56,073 bases of DNA, taken from NCBI GenBank assembly GCA_029561955.1, contig JAKQWO010000074.1, positions 1-56,073 of the forward strand, written 5' to 3'. The stretch is from Candidatus Cloacimonadota bacterium (GTDB taxonomy: Bacteria; Cloacimonadota; Cloacimonadia; Cloacimonadales; Cloacimonadaceae). The notes beneath the pieces were generated by a model. The model was not told the DNA's origin. It did not search any database and was given only the letters and a program-made list of their open reading frames with translations. A program made the translations under genes and the position numbers. Of this stretch, positions 8,188 through 17,127 are shown in pieces; within the stretch, counting starts at the first letter, position 1, and every line of letters starts with the position of its first letter.

Positions 8188-8218
8188 AAGCGCAACCTCA
8201 AATGGGTTGCGCTTTTTT
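8188..8218 (+). terminator. Rho-independent terminator after tRNA-Leu
   Basis: AAGCGCAACC (8188-8197) pairs perfectly with GGTTGCGCTT (8205-8214) over a 7-base loop, and the end runs into TTTTTT. It closes the secG-tRNA-Leu unit. Confidence 0.9.
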
Positions 8219-8258
8219 CATTCCGGCTTAAAATATCTAAAGACGAAAAGAGGATATT

Positions 8259-9119
8259 ATGAAAGCTAGAAACGAGAACCAAACAGCCGGCAGCCTGTAT
8301 TTGGTGCCAGTCCCCATTGGCAACTTGAGGGACATCACTCTGCGTGCTCTGGAAGTATTGAGCGGCGTAGAGCTGATCGCTGCAGAGGACACCCGCACCA
8401 CCTCTTTCCTCTTGAATCATCACGGGATAGCATACCAAGAGCTGATCAGCTACCACAAATTCAATGAACGTGCGCGCATAAACTTCCTAATCGAACATCT
8501 GCTGAGCGGCAAGGACTTGGCCGTGGTTTCCGATGCCGGAACTCCCGCCTTATCTGATCCCGCCTCGATCTTGGTTGATGCAGCTATTGAGGCAAACATC
8601 ACCGTGATAGCGCTTCCTGGCGCTTCAGCTCTATTGCCAGCCCTCACGGCCAGTGGCTTGAATGACGGACCTTTTCTCTTCTTGGGCTTTTTACCAACTA
8701 AAGCAAAGCTTAGGGATCAAGCTATTGGGCAAATAAAATCCAGCCCCTATCCCATTGTCCTCTACGAAGCGCCTCACAGGATAGAGAAGCTCATGGTTGA
8801 ACTGGAGCAGGTTCTGGGAGATAGGAAGGTCTGTCTTGCCAGAGAGATCACCAAGCTGCATGAGGAGTATATCCGCGGCACTTTGAAAGAGCTCAAAGAG
8901 CCTGGCAAGATCAAGACCAAAGGTGAATTTGTGGTGGTGATAGACAAAGCTCCGGAAATGGCTGAACCCAACTCCCATCAGATAGAACAACTTGCCACCC
9001 TGCTCAAACAAGAAAAGATCAGTATTTCCACAGCCACCAAGATACTGATGCAGGTCACAGGCATCAAGCGCAACCAAGCATATAACATACTGCTGGATAA
9101 TGAACACGAGGCTGATTGA
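8259..9119 (+). CDS. rsmI: 16S rRNA (cytidine(1402)-2'-O)-methyltransferase RsmI
   Basis: A 286-aa tetrapyrrole-methylase-fold enzyme that 2'-O-methylates C1402 of 16S rRNA in the decoding centre. Family motifs are clear: VPVPIGNLRDITLRALEVL near the N-terminus, AEDTRTTSFLLNHHGI, the SAM-binding VVSDAGTPALSDPA, and PGASALLPALTASGL. The later FLGFLP and YEAPHRIEKLM are also standard. Length is normal. The ATG follows AGAGGA. It is joined end to start with the next HAD gene (TGA at 9117, ATG at 9120). Confidence 0.95.
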   Translation: MKARNENQTAGSLYLVPVPIGNLRDITLRALEVLSGVELIAAEDTRTTSFLLNHHGIAYQELISYHKFNERARINFLIEHLLSGKDLAVVSDAGTPALSDPASILVDAAIEANITVIALPGASALLPALTASGLNDGPFLFLGFLPTKAKLRDQAIGQIKSSPYPIVLYEAPHRIEKLMVELEQVLGDRKVCLAREITKLHEEYIRGTLKELKEPGKIKTKGEFVVVIDKAPEMAEPNSHQIEQLATLLKQEKISISTATKILMQVTGIKRNQAYNILLDNEHEAD

Positions 9120-9764
9120 ATGAAAACCCCCTATCTGCTCTTTGATTTTGACGGTACCATTGCGGATTCTATCCACCCGCTCTTTGAGATGCTGAACAGG
9201 ATGGCTCCAAGTCTCAATATAGGACCTGTCACCTGGGAAGAGTTTGACCGCCTCCGAGACCTGAGTCCCAGGCAGATTCTCAAGGAGCTGAAGATTCCCC
9301 TCTACATGATGCCAAAACTGATCAGAATGGTGCTTGAGGAATACAGAGACATCATTTCCCATCTGCAGCCTTGTGAGGGTGTTCTGGAGCTGCTCTCAAA
9401 CCTAAAAGAGCGAAATATCCCACACGCGCTGCTCAGCTCAAATGCAGACCAAAATCTGGCAGCCTTCTTGGCCAAATATCAGATAGATAGCTTTGCCTGG
9501 GCAGAGGGAACCGAAGGCATCTTGAACAAAAACCGTTACTTGGGCAAACAGATCCGCAAACACAAGCTGCAGCAATATGATCTCTACTACATCGGAGATG
9601 AAATCCGAGACATAGAAGCTGCCATACACAACAGAATCAAATCCATCGCCGTATCTTGGGGTTTGCATAGCCACAATCACCTGCAAAAGCACAAGCCAGA
9701 CTATCTGGTGGACAAGCCCTTGGAGATACTGGAAATCATGAATCAAACCAACAAACATAAATGA
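9120..9764 (+). CDS. HAD-superfamily phosphatase (Gph/PpaX-like)
   Basis: A 214-aa haloacid-dehalogenase-type hydrolase. Motif I is LLFDFDGTIADS (nucleophile Asp in DFDGT), motif II is in ALLSSNAD, a lysine follows in the LGKQIRKH region, and motif IV is YIGDEIRDIEAA. A helical cap domain lies between motifs I and II. This arrangement fits phosphoglycolate phosphatase or pyrophosphatase PpaX relatives, but the substrate cannot be read from sequence. It starts immediately after rsmI and ends 18 bases before the first of the HAF proteins. Confidence 0.85.
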   Translation: MKTPYLLFDFDGTIADSIHPLFEMLNRMAPSLNIGPVTWEEFDRLRDLSPRQILKELKIPLYMMPKLIRMVLEEYRDIISHLQPCEGVLELLSNLKERNIPHALLSSNADQNLAAFLAKYQIDSFAWAEGTEGILNKNRYLGKQIRKHKLQQYDLYYIGDEIRDIEAAIHNRIKSIAVSWGLHSHNHLQKHKPDYLVDKPLEILEIMNQTNKHK

Positions 9765-9782
9765 ATACTAAAGAGGTTTAAA

Positions 9783-12119
9783 ATGAAGAAAAAACTAACA
9801 GCGGTAGTCATCCTGATGATGCTACTATCACTCGCATTTGGCAATGACCACTATTACAAGTTGAAGCCAAGTTACATGACTGTAAACGGAGTATCCAATG
9901 CCGGCTTGGTTGTCGGAAACGAGGAATACGCCGGCCCATTTGTGTTCTGGAATCCAGAAACAGACGAAGTCACAAGTATCGGTGGCCTATCTGCCGGTGA
10001 CGGTGTGGGCGGCATGGCACGTTTTTCTGCAGACGGCAACTATCTTTCCGGAAGTGCCATGACGGAATTGCCCGTGGATATGGCTTGGCAAAAAGAAGAG
10101 CTGAGCCAATATGACTACATCTTTACCTCCATCAGCTTTCCCTGGGATGGTGATGTGGGTTTTGCTGCGGGGCAATCCTCCACTTACCAGGGCCATGGCA
10201 TCGTGCTGATGACCTATAACGGCGGTGAAAACTGGTTCCCCATCTGGGAAGACACCCAAAACCGTGGCCTGGAGAGCATGTGTTTCCTCGATGAATACAC
10301 CGGCTACGTCTGTGGCTGGAGCGGCTATTTTGCCCAAACTACAGACGGAGGCTCTACTTGGAACACCATCGACCCCACCGGTGGACAATCTGTCTATCTC
10401 TGGACTTCTGTGGTGTTTAAAGATGAAAACAACGGCGTGATTGGCGGCGTGTTAGATAGCGGTATAGCAGTGTATTACACCTCTAATGGTGGTCATACCT
10501 GGAGCCTTGCTACCGGACTCAGTGGTGCGCCAGCAGCCATTGGCTATGCCGGTGGAGACACTTACTACCTCACCACCGCCACAGGTAAGATCCAAAAATC
10601 CACAAACAACGGCCAAAGCTGGGTAGACGTGTACAACCTGCCCATGGGCATCTTTTTGGGTATGGACTTTATCAACCCCAACACCGGCTATGTGGTGGGC
10701 GAAGGCACTATCTATCACACTACCGATGGTGGAAGTAACTGGGAGGCGCAAAGCGTCTGTCCAGACGCCATCTGGCAGGACATCTATTACCTTGATGAGC
10801 AAAACATTGTGCTCTGTGGCACACCAGATGTGATCTATGAATCCACCGATGGCGGAACCACCTGGCAATGGGCAAACCAAGCCACTTCCACCGGCGATCC
10901 CGGACTTTATGGCATTGCCAAATCCGGAAACAAGCTGCTCATCTGTGGCTCCGGCGGCACATTCTACCATCGCTCCACCATTGACTCTGAAATAGTGTCC
11001 GAAATGGCGCGCTATAACGTGCAAACCGGAGAATGGACTACCTTGGGCAACCTCGGCTACAATCTGGAAGGAAACTACAGCTCCGGCTGGTCTATCTCAG
11101 CCGATGGCGGCACGGTGGGCGGAAACGCCTGGAAGGGCGGCTGGTATGCTCATGCAGTGGCTTGGAACGCAGACGAAGGTTTCATGGATTTGGGCACCCT
11201 GTATCCTGATGATAATGCCAGCACTAGAGCTGAAGCTATCAGCGGTGACGGCTCCATCATCGTGGGATATCAAGATTACAACGGCCCTTGGAAAGCCGCA
11301 GTGTGGAGAAAGAACCCTGCAGGTGGCTACTATCCCAACGTTCATCTGCTGTTTGATCCTCAGGGCGACCCTAATGATGAAGAAAACCAGCTTGCCATGG
11401 CTACAGCTATTTCTTCAAATGGAGTGTGGATCGGCGGTCAGGGAGACTACGTTACCAACGGTCAGCCCTGGATCTGGAGCGAAGACACCGGTGTCGTGCT
11501 CTTGGGCACGATTGATGATCTGGAAGGCACCGTCACAGGTATCAACCATGATGGCAGCATTGTGATAGGCTTCTTCGGAGGCCCACCCTGGATTCCCAGA
11601 GTTCCCTTCATCTGGACACAGGCCAGTGGCATCCAAAACCTGAATGAATATGTTACCCAAACCTTGGGAGTAAATATGGCCGGCACGACGATTGAGACTC
11701 CCATGGACCTTTCCGAGAATGGCATATTTATTGTAGGAATGGCATTTGATCCCAACTTTGGTGAATGGGGAGGCGAACAACGAGCCTTTAGACTTCAACT
11801 GGGCGAAACCTCCACTCCTCAAGACACAGTTGTCCCAGCTACTTTGAGCTTGAGCCGTGTCTATCCAAACCCCTTCAGTTCAGATGCCAAGATTGAGTAT
11901 AAACTTGAAGAGGCTGCCCAAGTAAAACTGTCTGTTTACAACCAACGTGGTCAGCTTGTGAAGCAGCTTGTTTCCGGAGGCAAAAGTGCCGGAACCTACA
12001 CAGCGAACTGGGATGGAAGAGATACCAAAGGCCGTAAGGTGAGCAATGGTATCTATTTTGCCCGTCTGATTTCCGGAAAAGAAAGCAGCCAGAAGAAGCT
12101 GATCTATCTGTCTGAGTAA
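9783..12119 (+). CDS. Secreted HAF-repeat protein with inserted Asp-box propeller and sorting domain
   Basis: A 778-aa exported protein, first and longest of four tandem paralogues. Residues 1-20 are a signal peptide. Residues 21-98 and about 405-680 form the HAF-like repeat region shared by all four (units such as SADGGTVGG and HDGSIVIG). Between them, about residues 105-398, is an insert with six Asp-box motifs (TYNGGENW, TTDGGSTW, TSNGGHTW, STNNGQSW, TTDGGSNW, STDGGTTW), as in Ycf48/BNR-type propellers. About residues 690-778 form a type A / FlgD-like C-terminal sorting domain with VYPNPF and WDGRDTKG, ending in KKLIYLSE. It is therefore probably a surface-attached or released protein. Ligand unknown. 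Confidence 0.82.
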   Translation: MKKKLTAVVILMMLLSLAFGNDHYYKLKPSYMTVNGVSNAGLVVGNEEYAGPFVFWNPETDEVTSIGGLSAGDGVGGMARFSADGNYLSGSAMTELPVDMAWQKEELSQYDYIFTSISFPWDGDVGFAAGQSSTYQGHGIVLMTYNGGENWFPIWEDTQNRGLESMCFLDEYTGYVCGWSGYFAQTTDGGSTWNTIDPTGGQSVYLWTSVVFKDENNGVIGGVLDSGIAVYYTSNGGHTWSLATGLSGAPAAIGYAGGDTYYLTTATGKIQKSTNNGQSWVDVYNLPMGIFLGMDFINPNTGYVVGEGTIYHTTDGGSNWEAQSVCPDAIWQDIYYLDEQNIVLCGTPDVIYESTDGGTTWQWANQATSTGDPGLYGIAKSGNKLLICGSGGTFYHRSTIDSEIVSEMARYNVQTGEWTTLGNLGYNLEGNYSSGWSISADGGTVGGNAWKGGWYAHAVAWNADEGFMDLGTLYPDDNASTRAEAISGDGSIIVGYQDYNGPWKAAVWRKNPAGGYYPNVHLLFDPQGDPNDEENQLAMATAISSNGVWIGGQGDYVTNGQPWIWSEDTGVVLLGTIDDLEGTVTGINHDGSIVIGFFGGPPWIPRVPFIWTQASGIQNLNEYVTQTLGVNMAGTTIETPMDLSENGIFIVGMAFDPNFGEWGGEQRAFRLQLGETSTPQDTVVPATLSLSRVYPNPFSSDAKIEYKLEEAAQVKLSVYNQRGQLVKQLVSGGKSAGTYTANWDGRDTKGRKVSNGIYFARLISGKESSQKKLIYLSE
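11838..11995 (+). repeat. Near-identical segment of HAF sorting domain, copy A
   Basis: 158 bases with only three differences from 13598-13755 in the next paralogue, covering the first half of the C-terminal sorting domain. The two genes are much less alike elsewhere. Confidence 0.9.
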
Positions 12120-12138
12120 GTTAACTATCATATGATAT

Positions 12139-12169
12139 AAAGGTGGTGGCAAGCTCCATCGCCTTTTTA
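12139..12169 (+). terminator. Terminator after first HAF gene
   Basis: AAGGTGGTGG pairs with CCATCGCCTT (two G-T pairs) around a CAAGCT loop, followed by TTTTTAT. A related but diverged hairpin follows the second HAF gene at 13908. Confidence 0.75.
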
Positions 12170-12189
12170 TTATATATGCGAAATAAAGC

Positions 12190-12220
12190 TTGACCGATTT
12201 CACTACCTTGATAATCCTTG
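12190..12220 (+). promoter_or_regulatory. Probable promoter of second HAF gene
   Basis: TTGACC at 12190-12195, then after 22 bases TTG within AATCCTTGC (12214-12222). The same pair of boxes with the same spacing occurs at 13956 before the third HAF gene, consistent with duplicated regulatory DNA. Confidence 0.45.
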
Positions 12221-12355
12221 CGCCGTGTTTGATTTACCACTCCGGTTCATTGGTGAAAGCCAAATGAGCATGTCCCACAACACACTATTTTTAAGTTTAT
12301 TAACCCCATTAGCACCAACTCTTAACGCACAAAACACAAGTCACAGGAGATGATA

Positions 12356-13879
12356 ATGAAACCCAAAGTAACCGCAGTAGTTATCCTAACGATGCTAATA
12401 TCGTTTGCTTTTGGCCAAAGCCAATTCAACTTGTTGCAGACTTACCTGTATGTCGATGGAGTATCAAATGACGGTACGGTATATGGAAGCAGGGATTGGG
12501 ATAGTCCATTGTACATCTGGGATCCTGATACAGGTCAGTTTTCCGACATAGGTGGGATATCAGGCAATTCTGAGGCTCATTGTTCAGCAGATGGCAATTA
12601 TGTTTCGGGTGCTTTCTACGAACAATTACCTGCAGTTACGGGAATTCAGCCAGAGGTGCAACTGACGAATAACCGAGTATTATCCTCAATATACCATCGC
12701 TACATCTATAGAAGTGCCAGATTTGCACATAGGCTAAAGCCTTCCGATTCACAAAGCGTTCTCTATCAAAGCTATGCCAGAAATCAAAACCCACAAATGG
12801 CTCGCTATAACGTGTCAACTGGCGAATGGACTACTTTGGGGACATTTGAAAACAGCAATGGTTATGGAACCTGTATCTCAGGCGATGGCAATACGGTAGC
12901 TGGTATTATACTTGGAAGTGGTTACCAAAAAGCTGTGGTTTGGAATGAAAATGAAGGGTTGCTGCTTTTGGATGATAGCGATAGTGCTACCGCTGCGTCT
13001 GGCGTCAGTCACGACGGTTCTGTCATTGTTGGGATGCAACTATTCGATAATGAGCACTTTAAGTCTGCTGTATGGAGAAAGAATCCTGCGGGTGGATACT
13101 TTCCATTCGAAACGCTGTTAGTGGATCCTTCAGGAGATCCCAATGATCCAAATAACATTTTAGGTGATGCTTGGGCTGTATCTGGAGATGGAGAATGGAT
13201 AGGTGGCTTTGGAGATGAAGCCTCCGGCAACCAACCTTGGATCTGGAGCGAGGCTACAGGATGTATACTTTTGGGGAATTTGGGACTAAGTGATGGTTAT
13301 ATTGGGACAGTTTCAGCATTTGATCATCAGGGTACCACCGTGGTAGGCTATCTCTCCAATTTTGGGGGACGCCCCTGGCCTGTAACTCCCTTCATTTGGA
13401 CTCAAGAGAATGGCATGCAAGACTTGAACGTTTATGCCACGCAAAACTTGGGGATAGACTTGGGCTCAGCGACGCTTAAGTGGGTCGAGGCAATCTCCGC
13501 CAATGGTCAATATCTCGCCGGCAGAATAGCTGTTGGACATAGAGGATTTAGGATTCAAATTAGCGATTCATCCACTCCCGAGGATACTGTTACACCCGCT
13601 ACTTTGAGCTTGAGCCGTGTCTATCCAAACCCCTTCAGTTCAGATACCAAGATTGAGTATAAACTTGAAGAAGCTGCCCAAGTAAAACTGTCTGTTTACA
13701 ACCAACGTGGTCAGCTTGTGAAGCAGCTTGTCTCCGGAGGCAAAAGTGCCGGAACTCATACTGTTAGCTGGGATGGCAGGGATACGCAAGGTCGTAAGGT
13801 GAGCAATGGTATCTACTTTGCCCGTCTGATTTCCGGAAAAGAAAGCAGCCAAAGAAAATTGATCTACATAGCTGATTAG
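12356..13879 (+). CDS. Secreted HAF-repeat protein with sorting domain (paralogue 2)
   Basis: A 507-aa paralogue of the 9783 gene without the Asp-box propeller. An upstream ATG at 12350 is possible, but the AGGAG at 12345-12349 is correctly spaced only from 12356. It has a signal peptide (to about residue 20, ending AFG), the N-terminal YVDGVSNDGTVYG and SADGNYVSG units, and then a unique insert of about 45 residues, rich in basic and aromatic residues, at the hinge where paralogue 1 has the propeller. The shared MARYNVSTGEWTTLG region follows, with more HAF units and a C-terminal YPNPF sorting domain. The DNA of that last domain is nearly identical to paralogue 1. Function unknown; probably displayed at the cell surface. 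Confidence 0.8.
   Translation: MKPKVTAVVILTMLISFAFGQSQFNLLQTYLYVDGVSNDGTVYGSRDWDSPLYIWDPDTGQFSDIGGISGNSEAHCSADGNYVSGAFYEQLPAVTGIQPEVQLTNNRVLSSIYHRYIYRSARFAHRLKPSDSQSVLYQSYARNQNPQMARYNVSTGEWTTLGTFENSNGYGTCISGDGNTVAGIILGSGYQKAVVWNENEGLLLLDDSDSATAASGVSHDGSVIVGMQLFDNEHFKSAVWRKNPAGGYFPFETLLVDPSGDPNDPNNILGDAWAVSGDGEWIGGFGDEASGNQPWIWSEATGCILLGNLGLSDGYIGTVSAFDHQGTTVVGYLSNFGGRPWPVTPFIWTQENGMQDLNVYATQNLGIDLGSATLKWVEAISANGQYLAGRIAVGHRGFRIQISDSSTPEDTVTPATLSLSRVYPNPFSSDTKIEYKLEEAAQVKLSVYNQRGQLVKQLVSGGKSAGTHTVSWDGRDTQGRKVSNGIYFARLISGKESSQRKLIYIAD
13598..13755 (+). repeat. Near-identical segment of HAF sorting domain, copy B
   Basis: Partner of 11838-11995. The three differences are G/A, G/A and T/C transitions. 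Indicates a recent exchange or copy event. Confidence 0.9.
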
Positions 13880-13907
13880 ACATCCACAATCACGATATAA
13901 AAAGCGG

Positions 13908-13932
13908 TGGAGACTTCCATCGCCTTGTTATT
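13908..13932 (+). terminator. Possible terminator after second HAF gene
   Basis: GCGGTGG pairs with CCATCGC (one G-T pair) around a loop containing AGACTT, followed by CTTGTTATTT. The T-run is imperfect. It is related in sequence to the hairpin at 12139. Confidence 0.55.
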
Positions 13933-13955
13933 TCTCTCATCAGAGGAGAAAGTGC

Positions 13956-13986
13956 TTGACCACTTTAACTGTCTAAAAAATCCTTG
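13956..13986 (+). promoter_or_regulatory. Probable promoter of third HAF gene
   Basis: TTGACC at 13956-13961 and TTG after 22 bases, within AATCCTTGC, as upstream of the second HAF gene. It probably drives the 14118 and 15524 pair, which have only 14 bases between them. Confidence 0.45.
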
Positions 13987-14117
13987 CATCTGGGTGGACT
14001 TGTCCCTCCTGCTCTGTGTTTTAGCCAAATACTGAGAAGGGGGAGTTGCAGCCTGTTCTTGAAACTCTCTAACTGTTTTGAACTAACCTTGAGTAACTAA
14101 TACAATAAGAGGTCATC

Positions 14118-15509
14118 ATGAAAAACAAACTGACAGTAGCAGCTATTCTGAGCGTGCTGTTATCGCTTGTCTACGGCTATAGTCAATTCGATTTATTGCT
14201 GACAGATATGTACGTCTGTGCAGTGTCCAACGACGGCATGGTATCAGGTTATATTGAACATGAGGGGCCTTATTATCTTTGGAATCCTGATACCGGCCAG
14301 TTTACCAACATTGGTGGTTCCTCTGACAGTGGTGGTGCTGATTTTTCAGCAGATGGAAATTATCTTGCCGGCTCCGCCTACACAGCATTTCCCTCTCCTG
14401 AAGGCGGACATCACAGAGGGCTGGAAATGGCTCGCTATAACGTTTCAACGGGGGTCTGGACTACCTTGGGTAACCTCGGTATGGGCCCTAGTGTTGGATG
14501 GGCGATTTCATCTGATGGGAAAACTGTAGCCGGAGTTGCATATGATTCTGTCGAATCTATTAGCGCTGTCGCCTGGAACGAAAGCGAAGGACTTATCAAT
14601 TTGGGCAATGACACCACTTATACTACGGTTAGCGATATAAGTTATGACGGTTCCATCATCGTGGGCTTTCAACTGGTCAACAGCTCTATAGGATCCGCTG
14701 TCTGGAGAAAAAACCCTGCAGGCGGTTACCTCCCATTAGAGCCCCTCCTATTAAGCCCTATAGAAAGCCCTGATGATCCAAGCCAAGAATTGGGTATTCC
14801 TCTTGCAATATCGGCGAGCGGAGAGTGGATAGGCGGTAGCGGAAGCTCGTTGACCAATTACCTACCCTGGATCTGGAGTGAAGCAACCGGATGCATAGTT
14901 CTGGGAAACCTTGATGATGGTGAATATGTTGGCGGAGCTGTTAATGGGATGGATTATCACGGTAACAAGGTGATAGGCCGCTTTCAAGAGACTAACAAAC
15001 CACCAATTCCTTTCATCTGGACACCGGAGCATGGACTTCGCAACTTGAATACCTATGCCACACAATCTTTGGGTGTAGGCTTAGCTGGAACCACAATACG
15101 CTCTGCCACTATCTCAGACAATGGAGAGTATATTGCCGGCATGACATTTGATCCAAGCAGTGATAAAGAAAGAGCCTATAGGTTGAAAATTGGCAATACA
15201 TCGACTCCTGAAGAAGTCCTTATCCCTGCCGCTTTGAGTCTGGATAGGATTTATCCCAACCCTTTTACTGACGAAACAAAAATCGAATACAATCTCAAAG
15301 AAGCTGCCCCGGTAAGGCTGTCCATCTACAATCAGCGCGGCCAGCTTGTGAGGAAATTAGTATCTGAATGCAAAGTGGCTGGAACCCACACTGTGAGCTG
15401 GAATGGCAGTGATACTAAAGGCCGCAAGGTGAGCAGTGGCATCTATTTTGCCCATCTGAATTCAGGCAATTTTAACAGCCAAAAAAAGCTAATCTACCTA
15501 TCAGATTAA
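14118..15509 (+). CDS. Secreted HAF-repeat protein with sorting domain (paralogue 3)
   Basis: A 463-aa paralogue with signal peptide (1-20), HAF-type repeats through the centre and a C-terminal sorting domain containing IYPNPF and WNGSDTKG, ending in KKLIYLSD. At the hinge used for insertions in paralogues 1 and 2 it has only a short linker (SPEGGHHRGLE). It is closest to paralogue 4, which has the same length and the same short linker. It has AGAGG before the ATG and is followed by paralogue 4 after 14 bases with no terminator between, so these two form an operon. Function unknown. Confidence 0.82.
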   Translation: MKNKLTVAAILSVLLSLVYGYSQFDLLLTDMYVCAVSNDGMVSGYIEHEGPYYLWNPDTGQFTNIGGSSDSGGADFSADGNYLAGSAYTAFPSPEGGHHRGLEMARYNVSTGVWTTLGNLGMGPSVGWAISSDGKTVAGVAYDSVESISAVAWNESEGLINLGNDTTYTTVSDISYDGSIIVGFQLVNSSIGSAVWRKNPAGGYLPLEPLLLSPIESPDDPSQELGIPLAISASGEWIGGSGSSLTNYLPWIWSEATGCIVLGNLDDGEYVGGAVNGMDYHGNKVIGRFQETNKPPIPFIWTPEHGLRNLNTYATQSLGVGLAGTTIRSATISDNGEYIAGMTFDPSSDKERAYRLKIGNTSTPEEVLIPAALSLDRIYPNPFTDETKIEYNLKEAAPVRLSIYNQRGQLVRKLVSECKVAGTHTVSWNGSDTKGRKVSSGIYFAHLNSGNFNSQKKLIYLSD

Positions 15510-15523
15510 CAAAGGAGTTTGGC

Positions 15524-16915
15524 ATGAAAACAAAAGTAACTGCTGCGCTCTTTTTGAGTGCGCTTTTATCGCTTGCCTTTGGGCAAAGCTGTTTCGATCT
15601 GTTACCGACTTATATGGACGTCGGTGGAGTATCCAATGAGGGCATAGTATTTGGGCCTATTGAATATGAAGGCACGTTTTATCTTTGGAATCCCGATACC
15701 GGCAAGGTTACCAACATCGGTGGATTCTCTGGTGGCAGCAGAGCTCAGTGTTCCGCAGACGGCAACTACATTGCTGGAGCCACCTACACAGAATTTCCTT
15801 CGCCCCAGGGCCAGCGTCACAGAGGCTTGGAAATGGCTCGCTATAACATCTCAACTGGTGTTTGGACTCCCTTGGGTTTTCTCGGGCAAGGCTCCAGTTT
15901 TGCAACTGCGATTTCATCCGACGGTAATACTGTGGGCGGATATGCAATCGGTGTTAACTGCGATGCCGTGGCTTGGAATGAAAGTGAGGGAATTATCAAT
16001 TTGGGCATTGCTGCCAATCAATATACCGCAGTTTGTGATATCAGTCATGATGGCTCCGTTATAGTGGGTATTCAGTTTGTTGACAATAGAATAAGGTCGG
16101 CAGTCTGGAGGAAAAACCCTGCAGGCGGTTACTTCCCTGCTGAACCCATTCTATTAAACCTTGTAGAAGGCCCCGATGATCCAAATTACATATTGGGAAA
16201 TGCCTTAGCTGTGTCTGGGGACGGGGTGTGGATAGGCGGTATTGGAGATGAAGAGACAAGTGAACAACCTTGGATCTGGAGCGAAGCAACCGGAGGCATA
16301 CTTTTGGGGAGCTTGTGCGATACTTATAATACGCCGTGTGTAAATGGAATAGATTTTCACGGTAATAAGGTGATAGGAGTCTTTCAGCTACCTAATAATG
16401 CTCCCGGGGTTCCTTTCATCTGGACACAAGAGAATGGCATGCAAAACTTGAATGACTATGCCACGCAAACTTTGGGAGTAGACTTGCTCGGAACCACGCT
16501 AACAGGTGTTAATGCTATCTCAGATAATGGAAAGTATATTGCCGGAATAGCATACGATCCAAATAGTGGTGGGGAGCGAGCCTTTAGACTACAGATTGGT
16601 GACACATCCACTCCTGAAGATGTCCTTTTATCCGCCATATTGAGCTTGAGCAGGGTCTATCCCAATCCCTTCACTGAGGACGCCAAAATCGAGTGCAGGC
16701 TAAAAGAAGCTTCCCAAGTGAAGCTGTCCATCTACAACCAACGTGGTCAGCTTGTGAAGCAATTAGTCTCTGAAGGCAAAATGGCCGGAACCCACACAGC
16801 GAACTGGGATGGCAGAGACGCGAAAGGTCGAAAGGTCAGCAGTGGCATCTACTTTGTTCGTCTGATTGCCGGAAAAGAAAGCAGCCAAAAGAAGTTGATC
16901 TATATGGCTGAGTAA
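15524..16915 (+). CDS. Secreted HAF-repeat protein with sorting domain (paralogue 4)
   Basis: A 463-aa paralogue of the 14118 gene, same length and layout: signal peptide (1-20, ending AFG), YMDVGGVSNEGIVFG opening unit, SPQGQRHRGLE linker, a run of HAF-like units (SDGNTVGG, HDGSVIVG, GDGVWIGG, DNGKYIAG), and a sorting domain with VYPNPF and WDGRDAKG. AAAGGAG lies upstream of the ATG. It is the last gene of the array. The sequence after its stop keeps a degraded match to the flank that follows paralogues 1 and 2. Confidence 0.82.
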   Translation: MKTKVTAALFLSALLSLAFGQSCFDLLPTYMDVGGVSNEGIVFGPIEYEGTFYLWNPDTGKVTNIGGFSGGSRAQCSADGNYIAGATYTEFPSPQGQRHRGLEMARYNISTGVWTPLGFLGQGSSFATAISSDGNTVGGYAIGVNCDAVAWNESEGIINLGIAANQYTAVCDISHDGSVIVGIQFVDNRIRSAVWRKNPAGGYFPAEPILLNLVEGPDDPNYILGNALAVSGDGVWIGGIGDEETSEQPWIWSEATGGILLGSLCDTYNTPCVNGIDFHGNKVIGVFQLPNNAPGVPFIWTQENGMQNLNDYATQTLGVDLLGTTLTGVNAISDNGKYIAGIAYDPNSGGERAFRLQIGDTSTPEDVLLSAILSLSRVYPNPFTEDAKIECRLKEASQVKLSIYNQRGQLVKQLVSEGKMAGTHTANWDGRDAKGRKVSSGIYFVRLIAGKESSQKKLIYMAE

Positions 16916-17067
16916 ACAAATCACGATACAGTATTAAGGTGGCCGAATTCTCTTACTGTCCTGTCACGAAAACAATGAGACTGTTTTGGGCCAATCTCTC
17001 TTCTGAGATAATAAGTGCATGATCAAGACGTAAATTTCCGCTTTGCTAAGTGCCTTTTTCAATTCTA

Positions 17068-17096
17068 TTGACAGATATCCTGCTTATCATAACTTG
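17068..17096 (+). promoter_or_regulatory. Probable promoter of prfB operon
   Basis: TTGACA at 17068-17073 and TAACTT at 17090-17095 with a 16-base spacer, close to the sigma70-type consensus, 32 bases upstream of the prfB ATG. Confidence 0.6.
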
Positions 17097-17127
17097 GTCG
17101 TGATGCAAAATGATACAAGGATAAGCT

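Noticed and set aside
9783-16915. The four HAF genes as one broken gene
   Set aside because: Each has its own signal peptide, ribosome site, complete repeat region and sorting domain, so they are separate intact paralogues.
16916-17000. Terminator after the last HAF gene
   Set aside because: A short AAAACA/TGTTTT pairing near 16967 has no T-run, and the remnant of the paralogue flank is too decayed to form the hairpin seen at 12139.
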